Of a stretch of 64,000 nucleotides of DNA, positions 46,502 to 58,067 are shown one piece after another. Every line of letters begins with the position of its first letter. The first letter of the stretch is position 1. The stretch is from Hypholoma sublateritium FD-334 SS-4 (taxonomy: Eukaryota > Basidiomycota > Agaricomycetes > Agaricales > Strophariaceae): positions 312,262-376,261 of the forward strand of contig KN817524.1 in the NCBI GenBank assembly GCA_000827495.1, read 5' to 3'. Made by a program: the position numbers and the translations under genes. The notes below the pieces were generated by a model. It saw only the letters and a list, made by a program, of their open reading frames with translations. It was not told where the DNA came from and made no database searches.

Positions 46502-48211
46502 ATGCCTCCTACTGATACACCCATGAATACTGTAAGCTTCGTGGGGCTGGTGTCTCTGGATTTCTGTGCGTCAACTTGATGATATCGCGGTTTGTTTCGA
46601 TTGTATAGGCACACCAACACGCGGCAAACGCAGACGAGTATCTTGCTCAAGGACTCATAGTACTCGCGTCTGATGAGCACCTACAAGCAGCGGAGGCATA
46701 TGTTGCTGCCATTGAGCGCAGCCATGACGAGTCGGTTTGTGATAGCAATCCGGCCATTTACAGGGACTGTGCTGAATATATTGTACGCGCAGGCGAAAAG
46801 AACTCTTCGAATGCTGTACAATGAACACTGTAAAGCTGCGAAGGAGCTGCAGCGCAAAGCAGATCAACTGAAGGTAGAGGGCAAGGACCCTTCTTTACCT
46901 CAGAAAGCAGAACTTCCGAAGGCTGCGCCACCTCGGCACACCTCCCATCCATACGCAGGGCCTCCTAGAGTCAACACGTCGTCGCCGCAACCTGTCCGGC
47001 CAATGTCTGATTCGCAAAACACGGGAGATGAATCCTTTATGTTGCTGGGGGGACAGAGAGTGCGGCATATCTTATCTGCTTTGCTCCAACTTTGTTCATC
47101 CATATTTAATCTTCTTTCTTTCTTCCAGTCAGATCCCGGGGACGCATTCAATCAGTTCTGGAATATTATGCAAGGAATGCTTGACAATTTATCCCAGCCG
47201 GTTGCTTTCGCGACTGTCCCATTGAATGGCCCAGAAATACCCGCTGCGGATACCCTTGATAGCCAAACCCGCCCCGAAGAGGTGCTCAGTAGCGATACTG
47301 ACCCGGATGAGCCGATTTTCTCCAAGTTCACCAGAAAGATCGGCATGGGTCGGGAAGGCGGCAGAAGTGGGCGCGCCGGCCGGAATCGTGCCATCCCCGA
47401 AAGTTCGCAACAGCCCACTTACAACCAAGATGACGATAGTGATTTCGAAGACTTTCTGGAAGAAGGTGCGTTACTGAAACCCGACAGTTGCGCGTCTGAT
47501 GTCGAATAACAAGCATTGATGTACCCAGGAGACGATCTTTCAGGCTCCTTTTTCCTCATCCCTTCGGGGCCTGAAGCGTCACCGGCGGCGCTGAAGAAAG
47601 AAAACGATAAGCTCAAAGCTGAGGTCTCCAGCGTTCGAAGTCGCCTGGAGGCGGCTGAACAAATCTTAAAACTCAGAAAAGAGCAAGATATGCAACTGCG
47701 CGATAGCATATTTATGGCTACAAGAGAAGTAAGTAACCATATGTTCTCTTCACTAGAATGTCAAGGAACTTAATTTTTTTTGATCAGGCCCAGCGCGCTC
47801 TAGGTGCATCAACTGTCCTTCAGCGCCCTGCTCCACCTCTGGATTTCAGCAGTTTAAACATCAACATGCCTGCCGTGCCTATACCGGGGATAAATACAGG
47901 TCGGGAAGCTCAGTACGCACGAAGGGTAAAGGAGTTAGAGGACGAATTGAGATTGATGCGAGTCGAGAATGAGAAGAATGTGTGTGGCTATGACGTTGGC
48001 TTCCAGCATTCCATCAGCGCTAAAATAACTCATTCATTAACAGAAGATGATGATTGTTAAATTCCGCGAACGTTGGGAGAAGCTGAAAGATTCGGCGAAG
48101 CGTAAGAAGGAGGCGAAAGCTGCCGCAGAAGCTGCCGCGACAGGTGTGAGGGAGCCAATCGTCGAAGAACCGGAGGCGGAGGAGGAGCTCGATGAAACAA
48201 TTGCCCGTTGA
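46502..48211 (+). CDS. Atg38/NRBF2-like MIT-domain protein (autophagy, PI3-kinase complex I)
   Basis: Starts MPPTDTPMNT, then an intron, then AHQHAANADEYLAQGLIVLA and EAYVAAIERS: a three-helix MIT domain with the AHQ..AD.LA.G pattern of NRBF2. A Pro/Ser-rich acidic linker follows, then KKENDKLKAEVSSVRSRLEA, a coiled coil, and APPLDFSSLNINMPAVPIPG, close in spirit to the PIPNLPPLDF region of NRBF2. The C-terminus is a second, basic coiled coil (MIVKFRERWEKLKDSAKRKK) with an acidic end. In yeast, Atg38 links Vps34 and Atg14 in autophagy. The call rests on domain order and short motif likeness, so it stays tentative. Seven exons or so. Confidence 0.55.
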
Positions 48212-49339
48212 CGGCCTTCCTGGAATATGCATTGCCACACACTGTCCGACTGCAAAGGCCGACCGCCGTTCTAGACGGCACGTCGGTGGAAAGTCGGTGG
48301 CTTCCTCCCGAGCTACTTCTTGCTACTTCCAAGCTACTTCACTGTATTAACATATCTGTTATATTCATAGTAAGTACCACGACAGGCACTGTTGAAACGT
48401 GAGATATCCGGCTTGAACTTAAGTTATTAACCCGCCGCGTAATTATAGCCTCAGTATCCACTAAAAGTAGGCACCAGTCACTGGCGAGATACTCTGGACC
48501 AGCTCTGGATTACGGTGAGAAAGTGGTGAGAAAGTTTTCGGTCGTGCATTGTCTGCCCGCAGAGAGTGAAGGATTTCTACGGTTCAATCTGATGTTTATT
48601 GTGGTACATCGTGAAGAAGTATATGCATAACCCACAATAGCAAATTAATGGACGAAGGATGGCGTATACATGTGTGGTGCCCAGCTCTTCCGCATCGCAT
48701 CGTGCTGGCCAGAGAATAATTATAATGCTGCGAATGAAGTGACACTGGGCGCGAGTAAGGCAAGCAACCACCGGCGGGAATTGTGCACGGTGTCTTCGGA
48801 CACGACATAGATATGCCACATGGCAATAATGTCTATGAAAGCTCCAGGAGGGACACGACCATCGAACTAACTTCAAAAAAAAACAGGAATTGGCCACGGC
48901 CTTATCTCGGCGGTCTGACATAAGTACCATAGCTGGCAGAGAACGAAAGAGCGGTGTGCTTGTCCAACGTGAGAGAGAGAACAGTCTGGCGCTAGAGATT
49001 CACGAAAAATGGGGAGCGCGTGCACGGTTCATAAGTGGAACGAACTGGACACACCAAGAGGATCGGCTGCATCAAGATCCATCGGCGTGGTGAAAGGAGA
49101 TCAGCAAATGAGGGTACTCGATAAGGATAGAAAAGCGTTTCCGATACTGGAAAATGATATGCGTTGTCGAACCTTGTCCTGCGGTGCACCATGAGGAGCA
49201 AGCTGGAAACGTCAGGTAAATTGGTGTTGCCGCAGAACCGATGGCGAGATTCAAGACGGTAATCGCTAGTGATAGGGCGTGTCGGTCATAGGTATTGATT
49301 TATTGAAAGGCGCAATTTATACCTCGTGCAGTTGAACAA
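48212..49339. other. Convergent intergenic, nothing firm recognised
   Basis: About 1.1 kb between stops facing each other. This is longer than other convergent gaps here. Frames on both strands (for example 48577-48930 minus, 49009-49194 plus) have no family features and no splice context that extends them. A small unannotated gene remains possible. Confidence 0.4.
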
Positions 49340-49979
49340 CTACGCAAAGAGACCAAAGTCGACAATATGTAGCGAGCGGACGAAAGTATCAAAGTCTGCC
49401 CCAGCCTTTTCAACAGTAGAATCTTCGGCCTTCCCCTCGTCGACAGAATCTAACGGCACATTGAAAGTCAATGCTACGTCAATCGCCTTGGTTTCAACGC
49501 GGTAAAGAGCCATAAAGATCTGGACTCTGTCTGGCGCGGTGTGATTGAATTTCTCCACCAATTGGATACCCTTGAGAACAATAGCAGATGGTGTATCGTC
49601 ACCCCTATCGTTGGGTACCACGTTCACGCTCTGTACAGTCGCGGAGCGAGCCGAATTGTCGTGGGCCAGGGATTGGAAATGGAATCTAGGGATTAGATAA
49701 GTAAAACAAGGATGATTGAACGCGGAAACAATACCGAATTGCGTCATTATAGTGGGAAGCTTCGACCCGTTGTAAGATTTCAAGGATGATGCTGACGTTG
49801 GAATGAGGGTACATGAACACTTCCTGCGTATCTGGTACTTGACGAACATCACTGGAAAAGTTTATGAATCAGGAGAGTACTCTACACTTCTTCATAAAGA
49901 AAACACACGACGCATCAAGGAGATCGGGGGGCGTCTGAGCAGTGATAGCGCCTCCAAAGAGTTGGCGGGTAATAGCCAT
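49340..49979 (-). CDS. MOG1: Ran guanine nucleotide release factor Mog1
   Basis: Three exons (49979-49909, 49851-49735, 49685-49340) give 177 residues, normal for Mog1. RQLFGGAIT at the N-terminus, then DVRQVPDTQEVFM across the first intron, are the family hallmark. EILQRVEASHYNDAIRFHF follows the pattern of the conserved core. The end is RSLHIVDFGLFA. Mog1 binds Ran and releases nucleotide; in yeast it is needed for nuclear protein import at high temperature. It shares a 329-bp divergent promoter with NDC80. Confidence 0.95.
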
Positions 49980-50308
49980 CGCAGTGAGATAGTAACTATA
50001 AGTAGTTCGTTTGATTTGCACTATTTCAAGGTTCAGTTGGACCAAAATTTCACTGCAAATGCGGATATTTAGGATGCAAGTAGCCAAATGGATGGAGGAT
50101 AGATGGAGTTGTGCAAGGACATTGTCGCCGTGCCCGAAGGAGACTGGCATTCGCCCGTGTAATTGCTCGGAACCGTATGAGCCACCTGCACGTGCTAACC
50201 GAAGCGCGTCGGTCACGCGTTATGTATCGGTTCAATAAACGGTTCGCAAGTGCTGCCTGGTAACTACTATCTACTCCGCCTGGTCTCCCGGTGCCGCGTA
50301 GAATCACT
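49980..50308. promoter_or_regulatory. Bidirectional promoter MOG1 / NDC80
   Basis: 329 bp between two start codons pointing apart, with no room for separate long promoters. GGTCACGCGTTATG at about 50211 contains ACGCGT, the MluI cell-cycle box bound by MBF/SBF-type factors in yeasts. It lies about 98 bp before the NDC80 ATG. G1/S control of NDC80 through it is inference. Confidence 0.45.
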
Positions 50309-52605
50309 ATGGATTCACGACGGCGATCTGTTATGCAGCCTTCAATGGATCCTCTTGCTAATGCAAGATCTGGAATACCCTTGCCTTCAACGATAAAGAA
50401 ACCTTCAACAAATCTTCGAATGTCTTTAGCAGGACCTGCCTTACGCGCTCCCATTCCGCATCCGCCTGCCACAAATCCGCGACAATCTATGATGCGCTCA
50501 CAGAACGTGAACCCACTTCTCCAAAGCACAAGCAAGCCAAATTATGGCCGTACACCATTGACCAAGTATGTTAAAACAATTAACATTTTCCTGATTTAAC
50601 TATACATTTCACAGCTCTGTAAGACGCGGGTCTATATGGGGAGGTGGTCTTCAAGTAGCCCAAGTAACACTAAATCAACTGCAGAAGGATAGTCGACCTT
50701 TGCGCGAGCGACCATACCAAGCAAAAATGCGGCAGGACGTACACGCCTATCTCAACGAAGCTGGATTCGAAATATCGATGCAGACGCTGACTAGTATGCA
50801 GGGAAAGGATTATCGCGCAATATTCGACACCTTGATCCTTACTTTGGACCCATTTCACCCGTTCAAAGATGGCGCGCGCTTCGAAGAAGAATTTCTACCT
50901 GCTCTTAAAGCATTGCGATATCCCTTTGCTCATCAAATCGACCCCAAGTGGCTAGCAGCTGTAGCCAGTCCACATTCATGGCCGTATCTCCTTGGTGTTC
51001 TGCATTGGTTGGTGGAGCTCTGTAAGGTATGTAAACAATAATATCATCTGCCTCTTTTACCGATAGTTACATAGATGCGAAATGAATATCTGATCAGTGG
51101 CCACCCTACCATTCAAGACCCGGCACACGTTCCAGAGGAGTTTGATGATCCATTTGACCACAAAGCCCTGGCATTTCAATATCAGGAAGAAACATACACT
51201 TCTTGGCTCGACAATCAGGATGATTTCACTGAATGGAGGCTAATGATGGAGGAGAGGTATCGTAAGTGTAACTGCTTCCGTATTCAATGATGCCTGGACC
51301 TGAAATCTCACAGAAAGGCGTAATGAGCGATTGCAGGTAGAACTGGACGAGGAAACCGAAAAACTAAAGCGCGCTAAAATAGAGTATGAAAAACTCAAGG
51401 CAGCAGCAGTCGGTCTTTTCATTGAACATTCTCGATGTAGCCCTGATGTCTTATTTCGTAGCCGCTGGTGGGCGAGCTAAAGAAACGGAACGAACAACTC
51501 AAGAAGGACTGTGAGAAGCTGAAGAAAATCCAAGAACGCTATGAAAGCAGGAGGGACAAGATCTTGGAGCAGATTGCCTTTGAAAAAACGGAAATCTCAA
51601 AAGGAGGTCGGTCCATCCACCACATATTTCTTTATCGTACGATTTGATGCCATAGGTTAGACGAGCTATTGGAATCCCTGAAATCAGATTTGAATAAACT
51701 GGGCGAAACCGTAAAGACGCAGAATCTAACACCGGAAGAGGTTATTCGCATGAACACAGACCGAGAAACACTCACCAGAAACTTAGAAGACCTCAAGCAG
51801 AAGATTGCCGAGACACACAAAATAGTCATGTCGCTCGAAGTCAAGGTGACAAACCGTGCCGCAACAGTCGAAGAGGCTCTAGACACATACACCAACATGC
51901 TCTCGGCCCTAGAATTGTTTCCCAGTCCTCCGGAGCCCTGGCAAGATATAGATCTGACATTGGAATTGAATTCTGCGTCAGCTAATCCCCAACATCTCCT
52001 GATCGGCCTAGATATCAAAAAGGTCATTAAACCGACACTCAGCAGTGTCGCTGAGACCAAGCGGTTGGAAAGGGCCGCAGTGGAAAGCGATTCTGTGAAA
52101 GTGCACAATGAACTCGATCAGTTCACCACAGAATGCAAGAATCTCGACTATGAACTTGGTGAACTAGAGAAGAAAGCGATCAGCATCAGCGAACAAGCTG
52201 ATGAATTGCGCGATGTATGTCGTCCTCCTTAATCTCTATGCTATGCTTTGGATACTCAATGGTTCTAGGCTGCTCAAAACGAATCAGAAGTGGCCAATGC
52301 TGAAGCCTCACGGTTAGACCGGGAAGTATCGCATGCAAGAACCGCTGCAATCGCGAAGGGGCTTGGCGTCAAAACACAGCTACAATCCCTACAATTCAGG
52401 TGAGCTCCGTGTACAACGTTATGGACTTGTTGCAACACTTATTCTCCTCACCTATGAAAGTTATAAGGAGCAGGTGGAGAAAGTCTCGCGGCTCAAGGAG
52501 GATACCGTGCGTGCCATTCTGAAGAATAGCCAGGAAATCGCAATGTTTAAGCAAGAGGTTTCCCGACACCTGCAAGAGTTGCGCAACCTCGCTGAAGTCG
52601 AATAA
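50309..52605 (+). CDS. NDC80: Kinetochore protein Ndc80/Hec1
   Basis: MDSRRRSVMQPSMDPLANAR begins a basic, Ser/Pro-rich tail of about 100 residues (the microtubule-binding, Aurora-regulated tail in other species). The calponin-homology head has DSRPLRERPYQAKMRQDVHA, KDYRAIFDTL, LDPFHPFKDG, LPALKALRYPF and SPHSWPYLLGVLHWLVEL, all typical of Ndc80. A long coiled coil follows from about residue 270 to the end (QELRNLAEVE), with the usual loop region. It joins Nuf2, Spc24 and Spc25 and couples chromosomes to spindle microtubules. Around seven short introns split it. Start chosen at the first ATG of the conserved frame. Confidence 0.97.
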
Positions 52606-53848
52606 ATTATTACATCTGTTTTCTATTTTATCTTTCCTTTTTGTTGTTCCCTATAGCATGTACTTATATGTATAGTTGCAGGCTAGCTGTCTCTTTCTGA
52701 CTGTAATTTTAGCCGACTGTCTGTCACTCGGGAATTGATCGCGGCGGTGGGAAAGTGTACCTCTTGGGAATGGCTCGACTCGGACGGTAGAGGATGGTCG
52801 ACCCGACGAAGCGATCCATAGTCAATCATCAAAAATAGAAGTCGGCTGTGTAAGCTATCCTTGGCGTCTGTAAATGACGCTCCCAGTGTGAGCCGGTTTA
52901 CATCAGTTTACATTTCTTCATAGATTGCATACACGATAAGTAACTCCAGACAGCGGCGTTCCCTTCGACTTCCTTAGGCGACTTTCATTGCGATGTTTTG
53001 CGGCATCTCTTCCTTCGGTGCGGCGACTTGCCCATTGCCTGTGTTTCGGCTCACGATTTTTCTCCGTGGTTATACTTGAACGATTGGACATGGATATTTT
53101 ACCCATCGGGAACCTAAGCGCAAACTTTGGCGCTATCTCCGTGAGTCTTTTATACCATTGTCAGCTTCGTTCCACTCATCAACTTTCGAATCCATGGGTT
53201 CTTCTCAGATCTTAATATAAACCAGTTCCGAGCCTGTGGATTCGGTACTCTCAGCTTTGGCCAACTTACTCTCCGGGACAACTATCGAAACGTTTATCGG
53301 CTTGCATTCGGGTACGATACTACGAAACGGTGACCGCAGTGGACAACTGACCCGCCTGCGGGTACTCGCGCTAGATCTCTATCCGATCACGCTAAAATCG
53401 ACATATTCACCAATGTTATTTTTTTAGGCTGGTCCTATTCTCAAGGCCGTGGGATATGCGGCATGAAACCGTTGCTTCATCCACATACCACTGTTCGTGA
53501 CGTTTCGCTCCGTCGGCGTTGGAGATCTGCTATCACATCAGTACCGTTTACCGTTACTTCGTAACTCCTTGAGGCACGAGCTGTGGTGCATCCTGTGCAT
53601 TCGCATGGATCCGATAAGCCGGAACGCCGGACTCGCAGGAACCGGGAGGCCAACCCAGCCGCCTGTGACTTTCCTGCTGCCTCGGGTCAGTGGCACCGTT
53701 CATTTTTGGAAAAAGCTTCCTGTGGAGATTTACTTACTGGCTGTGTCCAGGATATAAAAACGTACCCTTTGACAATAATCCCGATTCTCTGCCCCTCCTT
53801 TCAGGACTTGCATCTTGGCAGAGCTACACCGGCGATCCTCTTCCACTG
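52606..53848. other. Intergenic: 3' region of NDC80 and promoter of TmpA-like gene
   Basis: About 1.24 kb on the same strand between two genes. Frames in it (for example 53497-53757) have no family features. A good TATA box lies at its right end. No RNA gene seen. Confidence 0.45.
53751..53760 (+). promoter_or_regulatory. TATA box of the TmpA-like gene (GATATAAAAA)
   Basis: GATATAAAAA at 53751 lies 98 bp before the ATG at 53849. It argues against the longer frame starting at 53690, which would begin upstream of the core promoter. Confidence 0.5.
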
Positions 53849-55983
53849 ATGTCTGATCAACACAACGGTACTCAGCAGGCGCACATGGATCCGGAAAAGG
53901 GGACACTCGACCCTGTTCCCCAGTTATCTTATAATCAGGACACTAAAACTACGATAGAAGTTTTCCCCAACTCCAAGGAAAAGGATTCTGGTGTCGTCAC
54001 CACCACGAAGGAGGTTGTCGTCGCGGCGAGGCCCAAGCCAGCACCGAAACCGAAGAAAAAAGTTTCTAAGTGGATTCTATGGAAGATATGGTTCAACACT
54101 TACAGGTAATTTATATTCTGTGACCAGCGCCCTCGTTACTGACTTCCACGTCGACAGGAAATTCTTCACCTTCACGTTCGGAATCAACATGATTGGTTTG
54201 GCTCTAGCTGCCTCGGGACATTGGCCCTACGGAGTGAAATACTGCGGCGCTATCGTTGTTGCTAATTTCAACTTTGCTATCTTGATGCGCAATGAAGTCT
54301 TTGGCCGTCTGCTCTATCTTTTCATCAACACGTTCTTTGCTAAGGTTCGCCTCCCTTCCACCAACACAAATCGGTTTTTAACGCATGAATTCAGTGGCCT
54401 CCTCTCTGGTTTCGCCTTGGTTGCACATCAGTCCTTCAAGTAAGTCATCGATCACCGTTATCTTGGATCAATATTCACCTGTGTGTCTCTCTAGCATCTG
54501 GGTGGTATTCACAGTGGATGCGCTCTCTCTGGCGTCATCTGGCTCCTGTACAAAGTCATCAACAACTTCCGCCACATGGACGTCACCCACGACGCCGTTC
54601 TAGTCATGGGAGTCGTCACAAACATAGCTGTCATGATCAGTGCTCTCAGTGCATTCCCCTGGGTGAGGAATACGCATCACAAGTGAGCAACCGTTTGCGA
54701 TTATTTTTAATCACCAATAACATGGCTTTGCTAGTGTCTTTGAGCGCCATCATCGCTTCGTTGGTTGGCTTGGCCTCATCTGCACCTGGACCTTCGTCAT
54801 TCTCGGAGACACTTACAACCCAGTGACCCGCTCATGGGATCTCAACGGCGTCGCCCTCGTCCACCACCAGGATTTCTGGTTCACCATGGGAATGACCGTT
54901 TTGTAAGTCACAAAAGAGTACAAGACACAAACAGTGCAAAGGCGCTCACGGCTATTTTTAGTATCGCTCTGCCTTGGTGCTTCGTTCGAGAGGTGCCGGT
55001 GGATATCGAGCTGGTAAGCGGATCCCCATAATGCCAGTTGGTATTCTAAAATTAACTCTCTCCAATAGCCATCGGCCAAGGTCGCTATCATTCGCTTCAA
55101 GCGTGGAATGCAGCAAGGCCTCCTGGCACGAATCAGCCGTTCGTCGATCATGGAATACCACGCCTTCGGCATCATTTCGTGAGTGGGAGAATACCTTTGG
55201 TTTCCAGGTGGTTAATCATTTTGCGCAGCGAGAGCCCTCACGCCAAGCACCACTTCCTGATTGCTGGCGTGCAAGGTGATTTCACCAAGAGTCTCGTCAG
55301 CAACCCCCCGAAGACACTGTGGACGCGCGAACTGAAGGTGAGAACTCGACGCCATGTTTCCCGCCCATATACTGACGTAGGCGCAGTTTGCGGGTGTCTC
55401 GAATACATCTACTCTGTACAAGCGTGGTATCCGTATCTGCACGGGAACGGGTATCGGCGCAGCGCTCTCCACGTGCCTGCAATCGCCGTACTGGTAAGTC
55501 CTTGGAATTATCGTATTTTGGGGCTGGGACTCAATCGTACCGCAGGTATCTGATATGGATCGGTGAGCGCGGAACATCCTGCGCAGCGAACCTAAAACTG
55601 ACACTTCTTCTCAAGGTTCTGAGCAAGAAAAGACGTTTGGCCCAACTATTAGCGGGATGATTCACAAGCATATCGGACCCGAGCGCCTACTGCTATGGGA
55701 TAGCAAAGCGCGCGGTGGGCGTCCTGATTCAATGAAAATTCTGAAGGAGGCGTACTCATACTGGGATGCCGAAGGTGATTATCTTGCAACTCTAATCATC
55801 GAGGACATCATCGCTTAAGATGACGATATTTACAGTTGTCTTCATCACGTCGAACTACATCGGCAATTCTGAAATCATGGAGGGCTGCAAGGAGGCAGGT
55901 ATCCCATGCTTTGGAACTCTGTGGGACTTCGTACGTTGTTACTGCTCCTCTAATCACGCTATATCTAACGCTCGATCTAGTGA
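53849..55983 (+). CDS. TmpA-like integral membrane oxidoreductase
   Basis: A charged, disordered N-tail (about 75 residues, ends KPAPKPKKKVSKWILWKIWF) precedes several membrane helices. They include FTFTFGINMIGLALAASGHW, GIHSGCALSGVIWLLYKV and RHHRFVGWLGLICTWTFVIL, with His in loops and helices. The C-terminal part resembles a ferredoxin-reductase fold: SPHAKHHFLIAGVQGDFTKS, then GIRICTGTGIGAALS as nucleotide-binding site, then VVFITSNYIGNSE. It ends FGTLWDF directly at a splice junction whose next codon is the stop (55981). Fungal TmpA (Aspergillus) is a plasma-membrane flavoprotein that affects sporulation signals; the substrate is unknown. About 11 introns; some inner joins are approximate. 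Confidence 0.8.
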
Positions 55984-56497
55984 GAGGCATAAGCCTTTTC
56001 TGGTCCTCATCTGCATATTTAACGTCGTGTGATAATCGAGATAATTCTCACTTTGGCAATAGATTTCGTCTCCACAACACTTACCTTACATTGAACCTGG
56101 ATGCCACACTGTATCAATACTTAGCTCCCACAGTGCCGAATATATTTCAGCTTATACTGCTATTACCGCCCGCTAATTGCTCCCCGGCTGAGAAAGTTCG
56201 CAGTCGTTATATAATTAGCATGTATCCAGGCCAGCCCATACCAGCGCCCAATGGCTGCTGCTGTGCAAGTACGCGCGTACGTTCCTCCATGGATGTATGT
56301 GTTGTTGATGCAATATTAATCCCCTTTTTGCAGTCTTCGGGGAGGATGGACCTCGCCAGGGGGATCATATTTGCAACCTAGAAGCTTGACGGGTCAATTC
56401 TTCAATGACGAGGCCGGAACCGGATACTATCTGCTGACGGAGTCATATTTCAGCCTATGTCTCCAGAGTAGTGGTACATGTAGGGGGCTAGGGAGTA
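55984..56497. other. Convergent intergenic, TmpA-like and ERI1-like 3' ends
   Basis: About 510 bp between stops facing each other. Base composition rises steeply in GC just to the right of this gap. No gene was recognised. Confidence 0.45.
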
Positions 56498-57848
56498 TCA
56501 AGGAATTGCGTCCTCCAAAACCTGGCCGTGCTTTCCCATCCACCTCCACCTGCGGCCTGGATATATCGTCGTGTTCGGCATGAGGCGTATTCCCCGACGT
56601 GCCAGCTCGGTAACAATCCTGGCTATGTTGCGGGTATCCTGCGTCCATCGAATAACCGGGTCAGTTCTAACTCCACGGTCCATAGCGGGAAAAATCAGAA
56701 TGGAGAAGAGTTCTACTGACGTCGATGCCACTGTGTTGTCGTCCTTCGAACGCCGGCAAATCGAGGGCCTTTAACTGCGCGGATATGTTCAATGGGGTCC
56801 TGATTCCGCTCGCCGCCTAGTTGGGTGTCAGCGGGGGATCGAGAGATTCGGCGTCACGAGCCTCAAGTACTTACGAACAGCGGCGGCACTTGCACTTGCC
56901 GTCCCGTCTGGGCGCTGCGCCACTGCGCGACCACGGACCGGACGTCGAGCACATCGCCGCGGATCCACTCTGGCATGGCGAGCTGCGGGGTGCGGGCATC
57001 ATCAGACGGGGCTTCCGCTGCGCAGCGTTATGCTGACCTGGGATATAAAGCACTGTTTTACGAGGAAATCGCGGATGTCCCAGGGCCCATCGCTGCACCA
57101 GCAGAACCGCTTTAGGCGTGTCTTTGTCTCGGGGTCGACGAGCGCGTGCTGCACCAAGAAGGCCTCGAGCTGCGCCAGCGCCTCCGAGAAACGTGGGGCA
57201 GTATCCACTTGCTCCTGTGCGCTGCACGATGAGAATACGCGCATTAATAGACGTGCGTACGACGTGCCTGTGTGATGCCCGTTAGTTGGGTGCAGAACGC
57301 AGAGAGCTTTGGGCGCCAGGTGGGTTTGACAAAGGTCCTAAATTCGGCGACGGGCTCCAGGACACTCGCCGAGCCGTCGTCCGCACGGTCTGTCCATTGC
57401 AGCAGGCGCACGGGAAATTCCTCGAGGGCGGGTGAGCCGAACGGGGCAGGGGTCGCGAGATGATGTCACGCACAATGATTTCGTTCGGGTAACTGAAGTC
57501 GGTGCCCAGCTCGCAGGTGCCCTCGAGGTCGAGCACAAGAAAGGCGTCGTACGGCTGCGTCGTCCGCGGAAGCGCGCAGACGGTCACGGCGGGTGCAACA
57601 ATGGCCTTCTTTGTCTTCGGCTGGCGCGCGGTCTTGTGGTAGCGCATCTTTTTCTTGGACCGGCGCGGGGGAAAAGGCGGTTGTTCGGCGGGCTCGGATA
57701 CTGGCGGGGTATTTGCGGGGCGCAGGGCAGGGCCAAACCCAAGGAGAAACGTGAAGAGGGAGGAGGTGTCCGGGCGGGGTGTGGTCTGAGATGTGGCCTG
57801 CCGTGCTTTGTGCTCACTTGATCGCACGGGCTTCTTAAATGTCGACAT
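56498..57848 (-). CDS. ERI1-family DEDDh 3'-5' exoribonuclease
   Basis: The catalytic motifs are in order. LVLDLEGTCE holds the Asp and Glu of motif I. Motif II is in WCSDGPWDIRDFL. HSGIDDTRNIARIV holds the His and last Asp of motif III, split by an intron right after GID. RTFVKPTWRPKLSAFCTQLTGIT in between is typical of ERI1/THEX1. The N-terminal 120 residues are basic and Pro-rich. Members trim small RNAs, histone mRNA or 5.8S rRNA ends. The start is likely 57848 (MSTFKKPV); 57938 is in frame but would eat into the 220-bp divergent promoter shared with CMS1. An intron at 57215-57267 seems to begin with GC rather than GT. Confidence 0.88.
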
Positions 57849-58067
57849 GAGGCACGCTGCAATCATTACGAGCGTGCAAGCCAGCCAGTGGGCCTGCAGC
57901 GTCTGCAGCACGCGCTCAACCTGCTCGACGGCGAACATGCGGTCCTCGTCGAGCAGCGCTGAGCGGCGACGAGCGCCGGTGCTAAATGCGTGCACACGTG
58001 ATTGCACCCATTAATATTTTCCCCGCCACACCCTGGGCCACCTCTATTCCTATCCCCACGTACCGCC
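57849..58067. promoter_or_regulatory. Bidirectional promoter ERI1-like / CMS1
   Basis: 219 bp between the two start codons pointing apart, GC-rich, with a TTAATATTTT patch at 58011-58020 just before the CMS1 side. No other signal was recognised. Confidence 0.4.

Noticed and set aside
48577..48930. 117-codon minus frame in the gap between the Atg38-like gene and MOG1
   Set aside because: No family likeness, Cys/His-rich by chance, no convincing promoter or splice sites. Left as an open gap.
53690..54109. Longer N-terminus for the TmpA-like protein starting at 53690
   Set aside because: A TATA box at 53751 lies inside that extension, and the conserved part begins well after 53849.
57849..57938. 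Upstream in-frame ATG for the ERI1-like exonuclease
   Set aside because: It would reduce the divergent promoter to 129 bp and adds a helix without known role; possible, but the ATG at 57848 is simpler.
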